The position numbers and the translations under genes are program-made. From positions 369,142-433,141 of the forward strand of contig JBFMDV010000005.1 of the NCBI GenBank assembly GCA_040753875.1: 64,000 nt of DNA, in the 5' to 3' direction. The stretch's first letter is position 1. The number at the start of each line of letters is the position of its first letter. Origin of the DNA: Candidatus Zixiibacteriota bacterium. GTDB taxonomy: Bacteria > Zixibacteria > MSB-5A5 > GN15 > FEB-12. Shown here piece by piece: positions 52,996-62,112 of this stretch. The notes beneath the pieces are model-generated. The model was given only the letters and a program-made list of their open reading frames with translations, ran no database searches and was not told the origin of the DNA.

Positions 52996-53979
52996 TCAAA
53001 AACTCAAGGCCATGCTGAACCGGTGTACCTCTGTCAGAATGCCGAAATCCTGATAGGCGTAGTCAAACCGGAGTTCGCTCTCTTTGCCGTACGGAACCCG
53101 TACACCGCCGCCGAACGTAAAACCGTCGACATCATAGTTGAACCGGCTGCCGCCGCGGAGGACGAAACGGTCCTTGAAGGTATATTCGATTCCGGCGTTG
53201 TATTTCTCGAGGTTGTCCGATGGGTGAGCCCCCTCGGCGGCGAAGGTCACCAGATGATTGAGATTCTCAACCACATTGATGGACGCGCCGAATTTGAAAT
53301 TGATCGGGAGCGGATATGCTTTTTCTATGAGTTTCAGGTCCGGTCCGAAGTTAGTGATCACCATGGCAATCTTGAACCCGCGGAAACCGGTGTCGTAGTT
53401 GGTGCCGACATCGGCAGACCAGCCGTGGTCGGTATACTCATAGAAGCGCTCGCTCACGTATTTGACGTTCACACCGATGGAGAAGCGGTCGGTGAGATAC
53501 CGTCCGTACCCCAGCGAGAGGGCGTAATCTTCGGCTGAGAATTGCTGCCCGGACGACTGCTGGTGTGAATATGTCGTTATGTTCATATAGCCGCTCGAGA
53601 GGTAGTGGAAGCCGACCCCGACAACTCCGCCCACGGCCTCGAGCGGGACAGCCGCGGCCGCGAAACCGTAGTTTATATCGGCAGGCAGTTTCACATAGGT
53701 GGCCATGGCCTCACGACCCAGAAGCTGGGTAAGGCCGGCCGGATTGTAGTATACAGCAGAAGCATCGTTCGCCACTGCCGTAAACGCCTCCGCCATTCCC
53801 ATGGCCCGTGCCGACACGCCCAATTCAAGGAACTGGGCGCCGGTAGTGCCCACTTTGGCCTGCGCCAGTATCGAACCCGGCGTCAGCGCAACCAGCCCGA
53901 TCAACAACAGCCCGATCGCCGCCAGCGACAGCTGCCCTTGTCGACCCAACCGGTTCCCTATCGGAGTCCTATTTCTCAT
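52996..53979 (-). CDS. PorV/PorQ-like outer membrane protein (module B)
   Basis: A 327-residue predicted barrel with a signal peptide (about residues 18-40, cleaved near LAQAKVG). It has the PorV signature GAQFLELGVSARAMGMAEAFTAVANDASAVYYNPAGL and ends in HRFSMALSF. It is closest in pattern to the PorV-like protein at 1794 (shared TGAQFL/SAGAQFL start, FGGG...LRFDYAYQDFG near the end). It lies between the TonB receptor (43 nt) and the lipoprotein. Confidence 0.87.
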   Translation of the reverse strand: MRNRTPIGNRLGRQGQLSLAAIGLLLIGLVALTPGSILAQAKVGTTGAQFLELGVSARAMGMAEAFTAVANDASAVYYNPAGLTQLLGREAMATYVKLPADINYGFAAAAVPLEAVGGVVGVGFHYLSSGYMNITTYSHQQSSGQQFSAEDYALSLGYGRYLTDRFSIGVNVKYVSERFYEYTDHGWSADVGTNYDTGFRGFKIAMVITNFGPDLKLIEKAYPLPINFKFGASINVVENLNHLVTFAAEGAHPSDNLEKYNAGIEYTFKDRFVLRGGSRFNYDVDGFTFGGGVRVPYGKESELRFDYAYQDFGILTEVHRFSMALSF

Positions 53980-54022
53980 CGCTTTCGCATCCTTATATCG
54001 CTAAAACAACACTACTCTTCGC

Positions 54023-57000
54023 TTACAGGTTGACATCGATACCAAGACGCACCTGGCGCCCGTAACCCCAGTTGTAAGGGTTCTGGTCATAGTCGGTGCC
54101 GCCGAACACGACTCGGTTGAAATTCTGCTGCGTATCGGCTCGACCGGTGCTCGTATACACCGACGCGACGTTTCGCGAATTGAACAGATTCTCAACCCAG
54201 ACGATGAACGAATAGTCCAACCCGACCAGCTTGAAGCCCTTTTGGAATCGGACGTCGAACACCGCCGTCGCCGGCAGACGCAGCGAATTGGTCTCGATAT
54301 CTTCACCCGTCTCGGTGGAAATGTTCGGGTACGCCGTGGTCGGCGTGAACGGCCTTCCGCTCTCAATGACTGACTCCACGGACAACGACCATCCGTTCGA
54401 GATCGGCAGACCAAACAGCCTTGGTTTGACCGTGTTGGGGATATAGATCTGAATGGCCGCCTTCAGCGAATGCCGTATATCGTTGTCCAACGCCGCTTCT
54501 GACAACGGCGTACGTGACAGCAGGAATTCGCTCAGATAGTTCTCATTGGTCTGCGATGCTTTGCCGAAAGCAAACGCATAGGTGTAGGAAAGCTGGCCAT
54601 TGACATACCCGCCGCCCCGCTTCTCTAAGGTCACCTCTACGCCGCGGCTACGCCCATAGTCGGAGTTGCGGTACTGCTGGCGGGTGAGACCGCCGACGCG
54701 CACCTGGGCCGAGTTGATCTTGTCGAACTCGTCCTTGAAATAACCCGAGAAGTCCACCGAGTAGTTCTCAGTCATGGCGTATTTCACGCCGAACGAGTAC
54801 TGAATGGTCTTCTGATAATCCAGATTGTAATTGCCCACGATGGAGTTCTGGTCAACCGAAGCGGTATTACGGGCATACATTCGGGAATACTCCGGCAACT
54901 GAAAGAAGTGGCCATAGTTGAAGTGAACCTTGGCCTTGTCTGAGATCGGGTACGAAAAACCGATTCGCGGAGACCATTTGTGACGGTCACCGAGGATGAT
55001 ACCCGAACCCAGGTCGTCATTCGTGGCCACGTCGATGAGCTGCTTGGTGTCCTGGAGGAAGAAATCGAAGCGAAGTCCTAGTGATGCGATCATCGACCCG
55101 TACTCGATCTTGTCGCGGAAATAGACCGTCCCGCTCCACGGATTGTAGCTGAAGAAATCGCGGAATGCCCCGCGGTCGGGATAGGCGGCGTTGTCCGGAC
55201 GTCCGGTGTAAGTGAGATACGGGCGCAGGATATCCTCATAGGTAAACGTCTCACGGTTCACGGCAGCGCCCACCTTCAACTCGTGCGGCCCCTGCAGCCG
55301 GAAGATCTTTATCTCCCCGCGCGTAGTGCTGGTGTGACTCCGTGTCCAGCGTGCCTCTTCGTCGTAACTGCCGGGATCAAGAAACGTCGACGTGCCACCG
55401 TAGTCGTATTTCCCGTTGCCGTTTATATCCGTGAATCTCTCACCAACGTCGTACTGGCTGTTCGGACGATCGTAGATGCCGTTGCCGTTACGGTCTTCGT
55501 ACGGAATGCCGGGCTCCCAATCGCTGTCGGGCCCATCGTGGACGCCGTTGTAGTTATAATCCTGGTTGACGGCCGGATTCGAACTCCTGGTGAAGATATC
55601 GATGCCTCGATCGTAGATGCCGTTCTGGTTGATATCAGTGAACGGCTCGCCAATGATGGAATCACCGTCGATATACGGCTCCGGATTCTTATTGTTGATC
55701 AGCGAGATCCGGTTCCCGTCCAGCACCCCATTGCCATTCTTGTCCTGAAGGAAATCCCCCTGGTCCCACACACCGTTGCCGTTAATATCGATAAACGGCT
55801 CCCCCTCGAGACTATCGAGATAACCGTTATTGTTGAAACGGAAGCGGGTTCCTTCACCGGTTCCACCCTGAATATTTTCTTCGGTCTGAAATTCTCCGAA
55901 GGTATATGCCGGACCGTTGAAATCGGTGCCATACACGGCCGAATCCGGGAAGAGATTGATCAGCGGCTCGGGCGCATCATACACACCATTGTTATTCCGG
56001 TCCGTGTAACTTTCCCACTCGTAATCGAACGTGAACTGATCGGGATCGAGCCCCACGCCCGGGTGGTTGGGGTCGGCCGGTTTGCGCGTGAACTTCTTGT
56101 CGTAGTATGAGACAACCATCTCATAGTTGGTGTTCTTATTGATGGACTGCGAGACCTCCGCGGAAAGAGAATACCACTTGTCCCAGAACAGCGGCGCTGT
56201 ATTGGGGGAGTAACGATACTCCCACTGGTCTACCGTGAAGTACTTACCCCGGTAATCGGAGTTCTTATACGAGAGAATGACATTCAAGCTCGGTTTCGGA
56301 CGGAACTTGACATTGGCCGTCCAATAGTACCGGTTGCGCAGCCGCTCGGGCACATCGATGCCGAGCAAACTGTAGTACCCTAGGTTGCGTTCGGTGATGG
56401 GCGTATCATACGACTCGTATTGATAGATACCGTCATCCTTGTCCATCTCAAAATACAAGTAATAGGTGAACTCCTTATCGGCGAGGAAATTCAGTCCGAG
56501 CGCGGGGAGGATCCTACTCTTGAGGATCGGGTCCGGACCGGAAACCGAAAACCGGGCGTAATCGTAATTCCGCGAATATTTGTTCAGGCTGGCATTCCCC
56601 AGATCATCGGTCAGATACTGCATGTTGACGCGAGTATTGTCCTTACTCCCGGTCTGCGTGGTAACTTTGACGATCCCCGAAAGCGCATTACCGTACTCCG
56701 GGTCGAAACCGTCCTTGATGATTTGAATCTCCTGAATCGATCCCGACACCAATGACAAGTTTGCGCCGATACCGCCCCCCCCCAGCGGGTCACCGATCGG
56801 GACACCGTCGACAATGTAGGACACTTCACCGGCGCGGCCACCGCGAATGTACACTTTGCCCGACGCATCCGTCTGCACACCCGCCACCTGCTTGAGCAGA
56901 TTGTCGACGGTCTGCACCGGTCGGGTCTTGATCTCCTGCTGAGTGATGGTCGCCTGGTTCGAGGTCACGAACTTGTCAATGATCTCCGTCTTGGCGGTCA

Positions 57001-57367
57001 CCGTAATGGTCTTATCCAACTCAGTGACTGCTTTTGGCACAGCGATCAGCTGCTGCGTGGTCAGGTCGGCCTGAACCTTGACATCGACGATCTCCATCTT
57101 CTGATACGACACACTGGAGACGACCAGCGTGTAGGTTCCCGGCTCGACCCGGGAGATGGTGAAATTGCCGTCCGGATCCGTCATCGCCCCCATCGTGGTC
57201 CCTTTGATGATGACCGAAGCACCCGGCAAGGCTTCCTTGGTATCCTTGTCTCGGACCGTCCCTTTTATCTGCCCGGTCCCGGCAGCGAACAGTGCCGGCG
57301 CGAGTAACGCCAGACACACTGTAACAAGTACGAGGGTCAATGCGCGTCCCGTTGCGATGCCACGCAT
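54023..57367 (-). CDS. TonB-dependent receptor with inserted calcium-loop repeats (module B)
   Basis: A 1114-residue receptor. After the signal peptide comes a carboxypeptidase-regulatory-like domain (about 32-115: GQIKGTVRDKDTKEALPGASVIIKG). The plug has VYIRGGRAGEVSYIVDGVPIGDPLGGGG (about 150-260) and a barrel follows. Within the barrel region, about residues 456-655, seven segments fit DxNxNGxxD, such as DRNNNGVYD, DINGNGVWD and DKNGNGVLD. They resemble EF-hand/thrombospondin type 3 calcium loops. The ATG at 57367 has GAGGAGG 9 nt upstream; the longer frame is rejected. It heads the unit with the PorV-like protein and the lipoprotein. Confidence 0.88.
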   Translation of the reverse strand: MRGIATGRALTLVLVTVCLALLAPALFAAGTGQIKGTVRDKDTKEALPGASVIIKGTTMGAMTDPDGNFTISRVEPGTYTLVVSSVSYQKMEIVDVKVQADLTTQQLIAVPKAVTELDKTITVTAKTEIIDKFVTSNQATITQQEIKTRPVQTVDNLLKQVAGVQTDASGKVYIRGGRAGEVSYIVDGVPIGDPLGGGGIGANLSLVSGSIQEIQIIKDGFDPEYGNALSGIVKVTTQTGSKDNTRVNMQYLTDDLGNASLNKYSRNYDYARFSVSGPDPILKSRILPALGLNFLADKEFTYYLYFEMDKDDGIYQYESYDTPITERNLGYYSLLGIDVPERLRNRYYWTANVKFRPKPSLNVILSYKNSDYRGKYFTVDQWEYRYSPNTAPLFWDKWYSLSAEVSQSINKNTNYEMVVSYYDKKFTRKPADPNHPGVGLDPDQFTFDYEWESYTDRNNNGVYDAPEPLINLFPDSAVYGTDFNGPAYTFGEFQTEENIQGGTGEGTRFRFNNNGYLDSLEGEPFIDINGNGVWDQGDFLQDKNGNGVLDGNRISLINNKNPEPYIDGDSIIGEPFTDINQNGIYDRGIDIFTRSSNPAVNQDYNYNGVHDGPDSDWEPGIPYEDRNGNGIYDRPNSQYDVGERFTDINGNGKYDYGGTSTFLDPGSYDEEARWTRSHTSTTRGEIKIFRLQGPHELKVGAAVNRETFTYEDILRPYLTYTGRPDNAAYPDRGAFRDFFSYNPWSGTVYFRDKIEYGSMIASLGLRFDFFLQDTKQLIDVATNDDLGSGIILGDRHKWSPRIGFSYPISDKAKVHFNYGHFFQLPEYSRMYARNTASVDQNSIVGNYNLDYQKTIQYSFGVKYAMTENYSVDFSGYFKDEFDKINSAQVRVGGLTRQQYRNSDYGRSRGVEVTLEKRGGGYVNGQLSYTYAFAFGKASQTNENYLSEFLLSRTPLSEAALDNDIRHSLKAAIQIYIPNTVKPRLFGLPISNGWSLSVESVIESGRPFTPTTAYPNISTETGEDIETNSLRLPATAVFDVRFQKGFKLVGLDYSFIVWVENLFNSRNVASVYTSTGRADTQQNFNRVVFGGTDYDQNPYNWGYGRQVRLGIDVNL
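55403..56002 (-). repeat. seven calcium-loop-like repeats inside the receptor gene
   Basis: In-frame repeats of the form D-x-N-x-N-G-x-x-D (DRNNNGVYD, DINGNGVWD, DKNGNGVLD, DINQNGIYD, DYNYNGVHD, DRNGNGIYD, DINGNGKYD), spaced by 12-60 residues. The linkers repeat GEPF-D or EPYxD phrases before the loops. The DNA is diverged between copies, so this is an old repeat rather than a recent expansion. Confidence 0.85.
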
Positions 57368-57676
57368 ATGCTCAAACCTCCTCAACGCTATCATCACAAA
57401 CTTACATTCCACACAACTGCAGACTCATGCCAAGTCTGCACGGCAGGCAGCTAGGAGGCAGGTGGCGAAGAACGCGAAACGCAGGGACAAAGAACAGTGA
57501 GGAGAACTTTGCCTGTGATCGACCGCCAAAGCCGACTAATCTACCCAACCCTCTCATTCACCAACACTTACCGGCCCTTGCCCTATTCGGCTGCGCCGGA
57601 TTGAACCGCAAGATAGACCGCCTGCGACGGCCAAGTCAAGCGATTTTTTCCCAGCGTCAGCCTCTAACCGTCTATG
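57368..57676. other. long leader/intergenic region upstream of the module B receptor
   Basis: 309 nt without a gene. It holds the strong Shine-Dalgarno of the receptor and a candidate promoter at 57610-57639, which would give a leader of about 235 nt. I looked for a B12-type riboswitch in this leader and saw no convincing box. No plus-strand gene starts here. Confidence 0.4.
57610..57639 (-). promoter_or_regulatory. candidate promoter of the module B receptor unit
   Basis: TTGACT (57639-57634), 18-nt spacer, TATCTT (57615-57610) on the minus strand. Both boxes are close to consensus. Confidence 0.4.
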
Positions 57677-58486
57677 CTATAGACTATTGAAGCCGGGATT
57701 CTGTTTAAGAGTTTCACGCTGTTCGAGGGGATTTTTTCGCAGATGACCAGCCATCTTCGCAACCTCGGCAAGGTCGGTGCCGGCGAGGGTACCGAGCCGC
57801 ATTTGAACACCGAAGCGCTCCGCAAACGAATGCGCGAAATGTTCGGCGTACACATCAAAGCCGCCGGAGTCAACTGGTTGTGGCACCGTGCCTTCGCACT
57901 GCTCGCTAAGCATCAGAGCGGGATGTCGCGCGACCCCACGAAGCTTGATCGATCCATGCTGTAACAGCTGTTCACCGGTGCGACGCTGTGCGGAAGCAAC
58001 GATCTTCTGTTCTCCCCTCATAAGCTCGTATCGGGCAGCCGAGGCAAAGCATGGTGCCTTGTGGAAGAACTCGGGCCGGCTGTTCTGCCGGTGTGAGGTG
58101 CGAACATAGTCTGCGGCCACTCCCTCCCATTCCAGGAAACTGCGTAACGCTTCGGCTATGATCGCCGAAGCCCTCGAGCCAGAGACTGCCGCGCCCGAGC
58201 CGCTGAGGTCCATAGCAATGGCATACGTCAGTTCCGACGGATCATGGTATAGCGCGCGGCCGCCGGTGATACGCCGAATGACCGGCGTTGTCCCGATCCT
58301 GGTGAAATCGAGTGCCGTATCCTGCCGTTGGTTGTACCCAAAGGTGATGGCTCCTTCGCGCCAGGTGTAAAGGCGAAGAAGAATTGTGAGCGGGGACCGT
58401 GCCGATCGGGTCATCAGCCACTCATCGAACGCCATGTTGAAATACGGATCAGCAGCGAAATGCTGAAAGAACAGGAGGCTCGTCAT
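57677..58486 (-). CDS. lipoate-protein ligase A family protein
   Basis: A 269-residue protein of the biotin/lipoate A/B ligase family. It has LRLYTWREGAITFGYNQ, the lipoyl-AMP motif RRITGGRALYHDPSELTYAI, and Lys in GEQKIVASAQRR. It should attach lipoate (or octanoate) to E2 or GcvH domains. The family also includes octanoyltransferases (LipM type), and the separate C-terminal LplA domain is not obvious, so LipM-like activity is possible. It lies 37 nt downstream of the sigma-54 activator gene on the same strand. Confidence 0.82.
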   Translation of the reverse strand: MTSLLFFQHFAADPYFNMAFDEWLMTRSARSPLTILLRLYTWREGAITFGYNQRQDTALDFTRIGTTPVIRRITGGRALYHDPSELTYAIAMDLSGSGAAVSGSRASAIIAEALRSFLEWEGVAADYVRTSHRQNSRPEFFHKAPCFASAARYELMRGEQKIVASAQRRTGEQLLQHGSIKLRGVARHPALMLSEQCEGTVPQPVDSGGFDVYAEHFAHSFAERFGVQMRLGTLAGTDLAEVAKMAGHLRKNPLEQRETLKQNPGFNSL

Positions 58487-58523
58487 GGAAGAAGGGGGTA
58501 TAGCGGGACGGCCATGGCGGCTG

Positions 58524-61460
58524 TCAATTGATGGAATCGAGGCGATTCAGATCGATCTCGTACTGCTTGATCTTGAGTCGAAGCGTCGACTCGGGAATGT
58601 TCAACTGGGCGGCAGCGTGCTTCTTGACCCCTCCCTGCTGTTTGAGCGCCTTGACAATGAACTTCCGCTCCCAGAACGCCAGGTAATCATACAGCGAATA
58701 TGATTCATTGAACCGGAGATCATCGCCGACGGGTGTTGGCGGCTCGTCTGCATCGATGTCAGGCACGTGACCTGAGGAAATCTTACTCGAAAGAACATCA
58801 ATGCCAATAACGTCCTGCTCCCCGGCCAGCAGCACCAGCTTCTTGATCTCGTTTTCAAGCTCCCGAATGTTCCCCGGCCAATCGTATGCCACGAGATAGC
58901 GGACGGTCTCCGGCGACACATGCTTGCCGCTCTCCGCCAGGAAATGTTCGATCAGCAGCGGGATATCTTCCTTGCGCTCGCGCAGCGGCGGAAGCCGGAA
59001 CGACAATGCCGAGAGACGGTAATACAGGTCCTGGCGAAACAACCCGGACGCCATCATCTGCTTCAGGTCTTTATTGGTCGCGGAAATCACTCGCACGTCC
59101 ACCTTGCGCGGGACCGTTTCGCCCAACCGCACCAGCTCTTTCTCTTCGAGAACGCGCAGCACCTTGGCCTGTATGCTGAGCGGCATATCGGCGATCTCGT
59201 CAAGGAAGAACGTGCCGCCGTCCGCCTCCTCGAACAGCCCCACCTTGTCGCGGTCGGCGCCAGTGAAGGCACCCCGCTTATACCCGAATAGCTCGGATTC
59301 AAGCAGGGTCTCCGGCAAGGCCGCACAATTGACGGAGATGAACCGTTTGCTGCGACGGGTGGAATTGTAGTGGATGGCGCGCGCCAGCAAGTCCTTGCCG
59401 CTGCCGGTCTCACCTTCGATCGACACCGAAATATTCGAATTCACCACCTGTCGCACCTGGGCCAGCATCTGGATCATCTGGGCGTTGTGCGTGATGATAT
59501 TCGGGAACGCTGCCTGCTCCTGCAACTGCTCTTTGAGACGACGGTTGTCTTCAAGCAGCCTCAACTTCTGCAACTCGGCTGCCTTGAGCGCGATGATATC
59601 GGAGAAGCCAACTGCGAAATTGAGCTCCGCCTGGCTGAACGGGTTCAGCGCATTGTCCGAAGACAGCTTGTCCAGATACAAATACTCGATACTACCGTCG
59701 GCCGTGCGGATCGGGATGACGATGATACTGGCCACCACCTCGGGGACATCCTGCAACAGACCGTTGATGTATGGATCGCGCCGGCAATCGAGACGCAGCG
59801 TGGGGCGCGTGGACGATATCTCCTCGTCCAGCAGACGTCCGAAATTCTCGGCGAATCGCTTAACCTGATGGGGCGTGAGGCTGAACGAAGCCGCCACCGG
59901 CTGGCTTTCGAAATCGGGCGCGAATATGATGGCCCGGTCGGCATTGGTGCGCTGAAGCAATACCTCCAGGATCTGATCAAAGCCGCTTGCTTTAAGGTCC
60001 TGAACCTCAGTCGGTGATATCATATTGCCGAACAGCTTGAATTCGTTGGCGTCGGATACCGACAGCGCCACCGCCTGATCGGTGAGCGAAACCAGAAACT
60101 GATTCACCGCGCGCACTTTAGCTTTATCATCAAAGCCCGCAAACGCACGTTCAGCACGGCTGAGCCGGCGGAACCCCCGCGCCAGGTCCCCCTGTTGGCA
60201 GGCATAGACGCCAGTGCGGTAATCGCTTTCGGCCATCCAATATTCCAACTTGAGTTTGCGGAAAAGCCGCCCCGCCTCATCGTAGCAACCCTTCACTTTG
60301 TCAGCGTACTCACTGCCGGCCTCAGCCTTGATCTCCGCCATGACCAGAAGCGCCCGTGCCAACTCATACGGGTCGCCAACCTCGCGAAGCTCTTCAACAG
60401 CCTGGCGAATATATTCCAGCGCATCAGTCATCTCGTTGCGCACGGCAAAAACACGCGCCACAACTCGGCAAGCTAAACCAACCTCGGCCTTCTCACCCAA
60501 CTTACGGGCGAGATCGAGGCTCTTCTGGGCATACTTCATGGCCTCGTCGTGATTGTCCAGCGCCAGATCAACCTCGGCCAGTCTCCGACTTGTCTGCGTG
60601 ACCAGGGCCGATTCCGGAGCCATCAGCCGTCCTTGCTGATAGGCCTCACTCAGGAGCGCTTTGGCACGATGCAGGTCTCCCCGCTCGTAGGCCAGTTCGC
60701 CGGCATATTCCAGATAGATGATTTTCTCCCGCTTCAGATCGAGCCGTTGAATCAATTGGTGGGCACGCTCCAATTCACGGGCGGCCAGCACGAATTCACG
60801 ACGGCGCAGATACAGATAGCTCAGCGACAACTGGTCGAGCGCCACCGAGACATCGACTCCTTGCGCCTCGTGGTATGCCAACGCCGTATTCAGGTCTTCC
60901 TCCGCCTGAACCCATTGTCCGGACAGAATGTGAATTCGTCCCCGGTTGCCGACCAGCATAGCGCTCTTGTGTGGATCATTCGAGACCATGGCGGTGGCAT
61001 CACCGATAAAACCGGCGGCGGTATCATAATCGCATCGGATGAAGGCAATGCGGGCGAGTTCGTTGAGGGCGTCGACCTGACCGGGCATGTCCGCGGCCCG
61101 GCGATACGAAGCCAGCGCATCGCGCGCCCGAATCTCTGCGTTCTTCAGATCGCCCAGAGATGAATAGGCCTTGGAAAGAACAAGCTGGACTCTTCCGAAT
61201 CGGACATTAAGCGGGAAATCGGCCAGGAGCTTGGCGCCCCGAAGACCGTTTTCGAGCGCTTTCCGGTAGTTACCTGCCGCCCAGTAGGCCTCCGCTCGCA
61301 GCGAAAACAGCAACCCACGCTCATGGTCGCTGTCCTGAAAATCAGACTCCGACACACTCTCCAGTTCCTGGCTGGCAGGCTGGAATTTTCGTTGCCGGAG
61401 CAGTTCCTCGACGGCAAGCAGGCGGTTATCAAAAGCGTACTTCTGTGAGGAAAGAGCCAT
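58524..61460 (-). CDS. TPR-GAF-AAA sigma-54 transcriptional activator
   Basis: A 978-residue regulator. The N-terminal 430 residues are TPR-like helical repeats. A GAF-like region (about 470-620) with ADRAIIFAPDFESQP and ASIIVIPIRTADGSIEYLYLD follows. The AAA+ domain (about 655-885) has Walker A GETGSGKD near 683, GAFTGA near 730 and Walker B GGTFFLDEIADM, so it can contact sigma-54. The Fis-type helix-turn-helix ends the protein (KHAAAQLNIPESTLRLKIKQY). There is no receiver domain, so the TPR/GAF part must supply the signal. Targets are not identified in the window. Confidence 0.93.
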   Translation of the reverse strand: MALSSQKYAFDNRLLAVEELLRQRKFQPASQELESVSESDFQDSDHERGLLFSLRAEAYWAAGNYRKALENGLRGAKLLADFPLNVRFGRVQLVLSKAYSSLGDLKNAEIRARDALASYRRAADMPGQVDALNELARIAFIRCDYDTAAGFIGDATAMVSNDPHKSAMLVGNRGRIHILSGQWVQAEEDLNTALAYHEAQGVDVSVALDQLSLSYLYLRRREFVLAARELERAHQLIQRLDLKREKIIYLEYAGELAYERGDLHRAKALLSEAYQQGRLMAPESALVTQTSRRLAEVDLALDNHDEAMKYAQKSLDLARKLGEKAEVGLACRVVARVFAVRNEMTDALEYIRQAVEELREVGDPYELARALLVMAEIKAEAGSEYADKVKGCYDEAGRLFRKLKLEYWMAESDYRTGVYACQQGDLARGFRRLSRAERAFAGFDDKAKVRAVNQFLVSLTDQAVALSVSDANEFKLFGNMISPTEVQDLKASGFDQILEVLLQRTNADRAIIFAPDFESQPVAASFSLTPHQVKRFAENFGRLLDEEISSTRPTLRLDCRRDPYINGLLQDVPEVVASIIVIPIRTADGSIEYLYLDKLSSDNALNPFSQAELNFAVGFSDIIALKAAELQKLRLLEDNRRLKEQLQEQAAFPNIITHNAQMIQMLAQVRQVVNSNISVSIEGETGSGKDLLARAIHYNSTRRSKRFISVNCAALPETLLESELFGYKRGAFTGADRDKVGLFEEADGGTFFLDEIADMPLSIQAKVLRVLEEKELVRLGETVPRKVDVRVISATNKDLKQMMASGLFRQDLYYRLSALSFRLPPLRERKEDIPLLIEHFLAESGKHVSPETVRYLVAYDWPGNIRELENEIKKLVLLAGEQDVIGIDVLSSKISSGHVPDIDADEPPTPVGDDLRFNESYSLYDYLAFWERKFIVKALKQQGGVKKHAAAQLNIPESTLRLKIKQYEIDLNRLDSIN

Positions 61461-61529
61461 TCGCTTCGTTATCTTCTGTGTTTGTGTTACATCATGCCTA
61501 ACAACGCCACCTGATCACTTCCACTACGT

Positions 61530-61865
61530 TCATCGTCCCACTGTACTGGTACGAACGGACACCTTCACCCGCTTGATGCTGGCGCCATCACTATACAGGT
61601 ACTTAACCGTATAGTAGGAAACCTGGAACACGAGACTGGTCCATGTGTCCACCGGCTGTGGCACCACGCCCGTCGATGTTCCATCCCTTTGGGCGACCTG
61701 GGCTGAATCGATCGGAGCTGTTCCATCAGATGGACCACCCGCCGAACCGGAGCCACCACCGTCTGAATCCCATGGATGCTCACCCGTGAAGGCTGTAGCG
61801 GAGATAAAGCAGGCGATAGCTAAAGCCAACAGCATTACCAAAGCCGTTATCTTTTTGCTTTTCAT
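61530..61865 (-). CDS. small exported protein, unknown function
   Basis: A 111-residue protein with a signal peptide (MKSKKITALVMLLALAIACF...; cleaved near SATAFTG; C19 lies inside the hydrophobic core and is not a good lipobox). A Gly/Ser-rich stretch follows and then strands TWTSLVFQVSYYTVKYLYSDG. It has a perfect AGGAGGT 7 nt before the ATG and a near-consensus promoter at 61973-62001, so it should be highly expressed. It lies between the sigma-54 activator and the CNNM gene. No family recognised. Confidence 0.7.
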   Translation of the reverse strand: MKSKKITALVMLLALAIACFISATAFTGEHPWDSDGGGSGSAGGPSDGTAPIDSAQVAQRDGTSTGVVPQPVDTWTSLVFQVSYYTVKYLYSDGASIKRVKVSVRTSTVGR

Positions 61866-61898
61866 ACGCGTTACCTCCTAAAGACCCTCTTGACTTTG

Positions 61899-61916
61899 GC
61901 CGCCGAGCCCGGCGGC
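61899..61916 (-). other. GC-rich hairpin in the leader of the small exported protein
   Basis: GCCGCCG-4 nt-CGGCGGC, a 7-bp stem between the promoter at 61973 and the ATG at 61865. There is no U tract, so it is not an intrinsic terminator; it may affect mRNA stability or translation. Confidence 0.35.
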
Positions 61917-61972
61917 TCTATTTGAAATGCGAATTGACAATCTGCGCTTGAGGCGCATATCCTGCTGTTCAA

Positions 61973-62001
61973 AAAGTAAACATTCCGTATTGGTTTGTCA
62001 A
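61973..62001 (-). promoter_or_regulatory. promoter of the small exported protein
   Basis: Perfect TTGACA (62001-61996), 17-nt spacer, TACTTT (61978-61973) on the minus strand. The leader would be about 100 nt. Confidence 0.5.
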
Positions 62002-62112
62002 GCAATATCTTATCTGTCGCACAATCTGCGTCTAACCCCCTGCCGAGCGGTCTCCTGATACCCCCACGGGTGCCGACTTACTAAGGTCTCTCGGGAAAGT
62101 CCTCGGCGCGAT

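Noticed and set aside
55403-56002. Dockerin domain in the TonB receptor
   Set aside because: The calcium-type loops are present, but there are seven with irregular spacing and no dockerin helices, so a cellulosome link is not supported.
57368-57676. Cobalamin riboswitch upstream of the module B receptor
   Set aside because: The leader is about 235 nt and a TonB receptor follows, but I could not find the conserved B12 box or a convincing set of paired stems.
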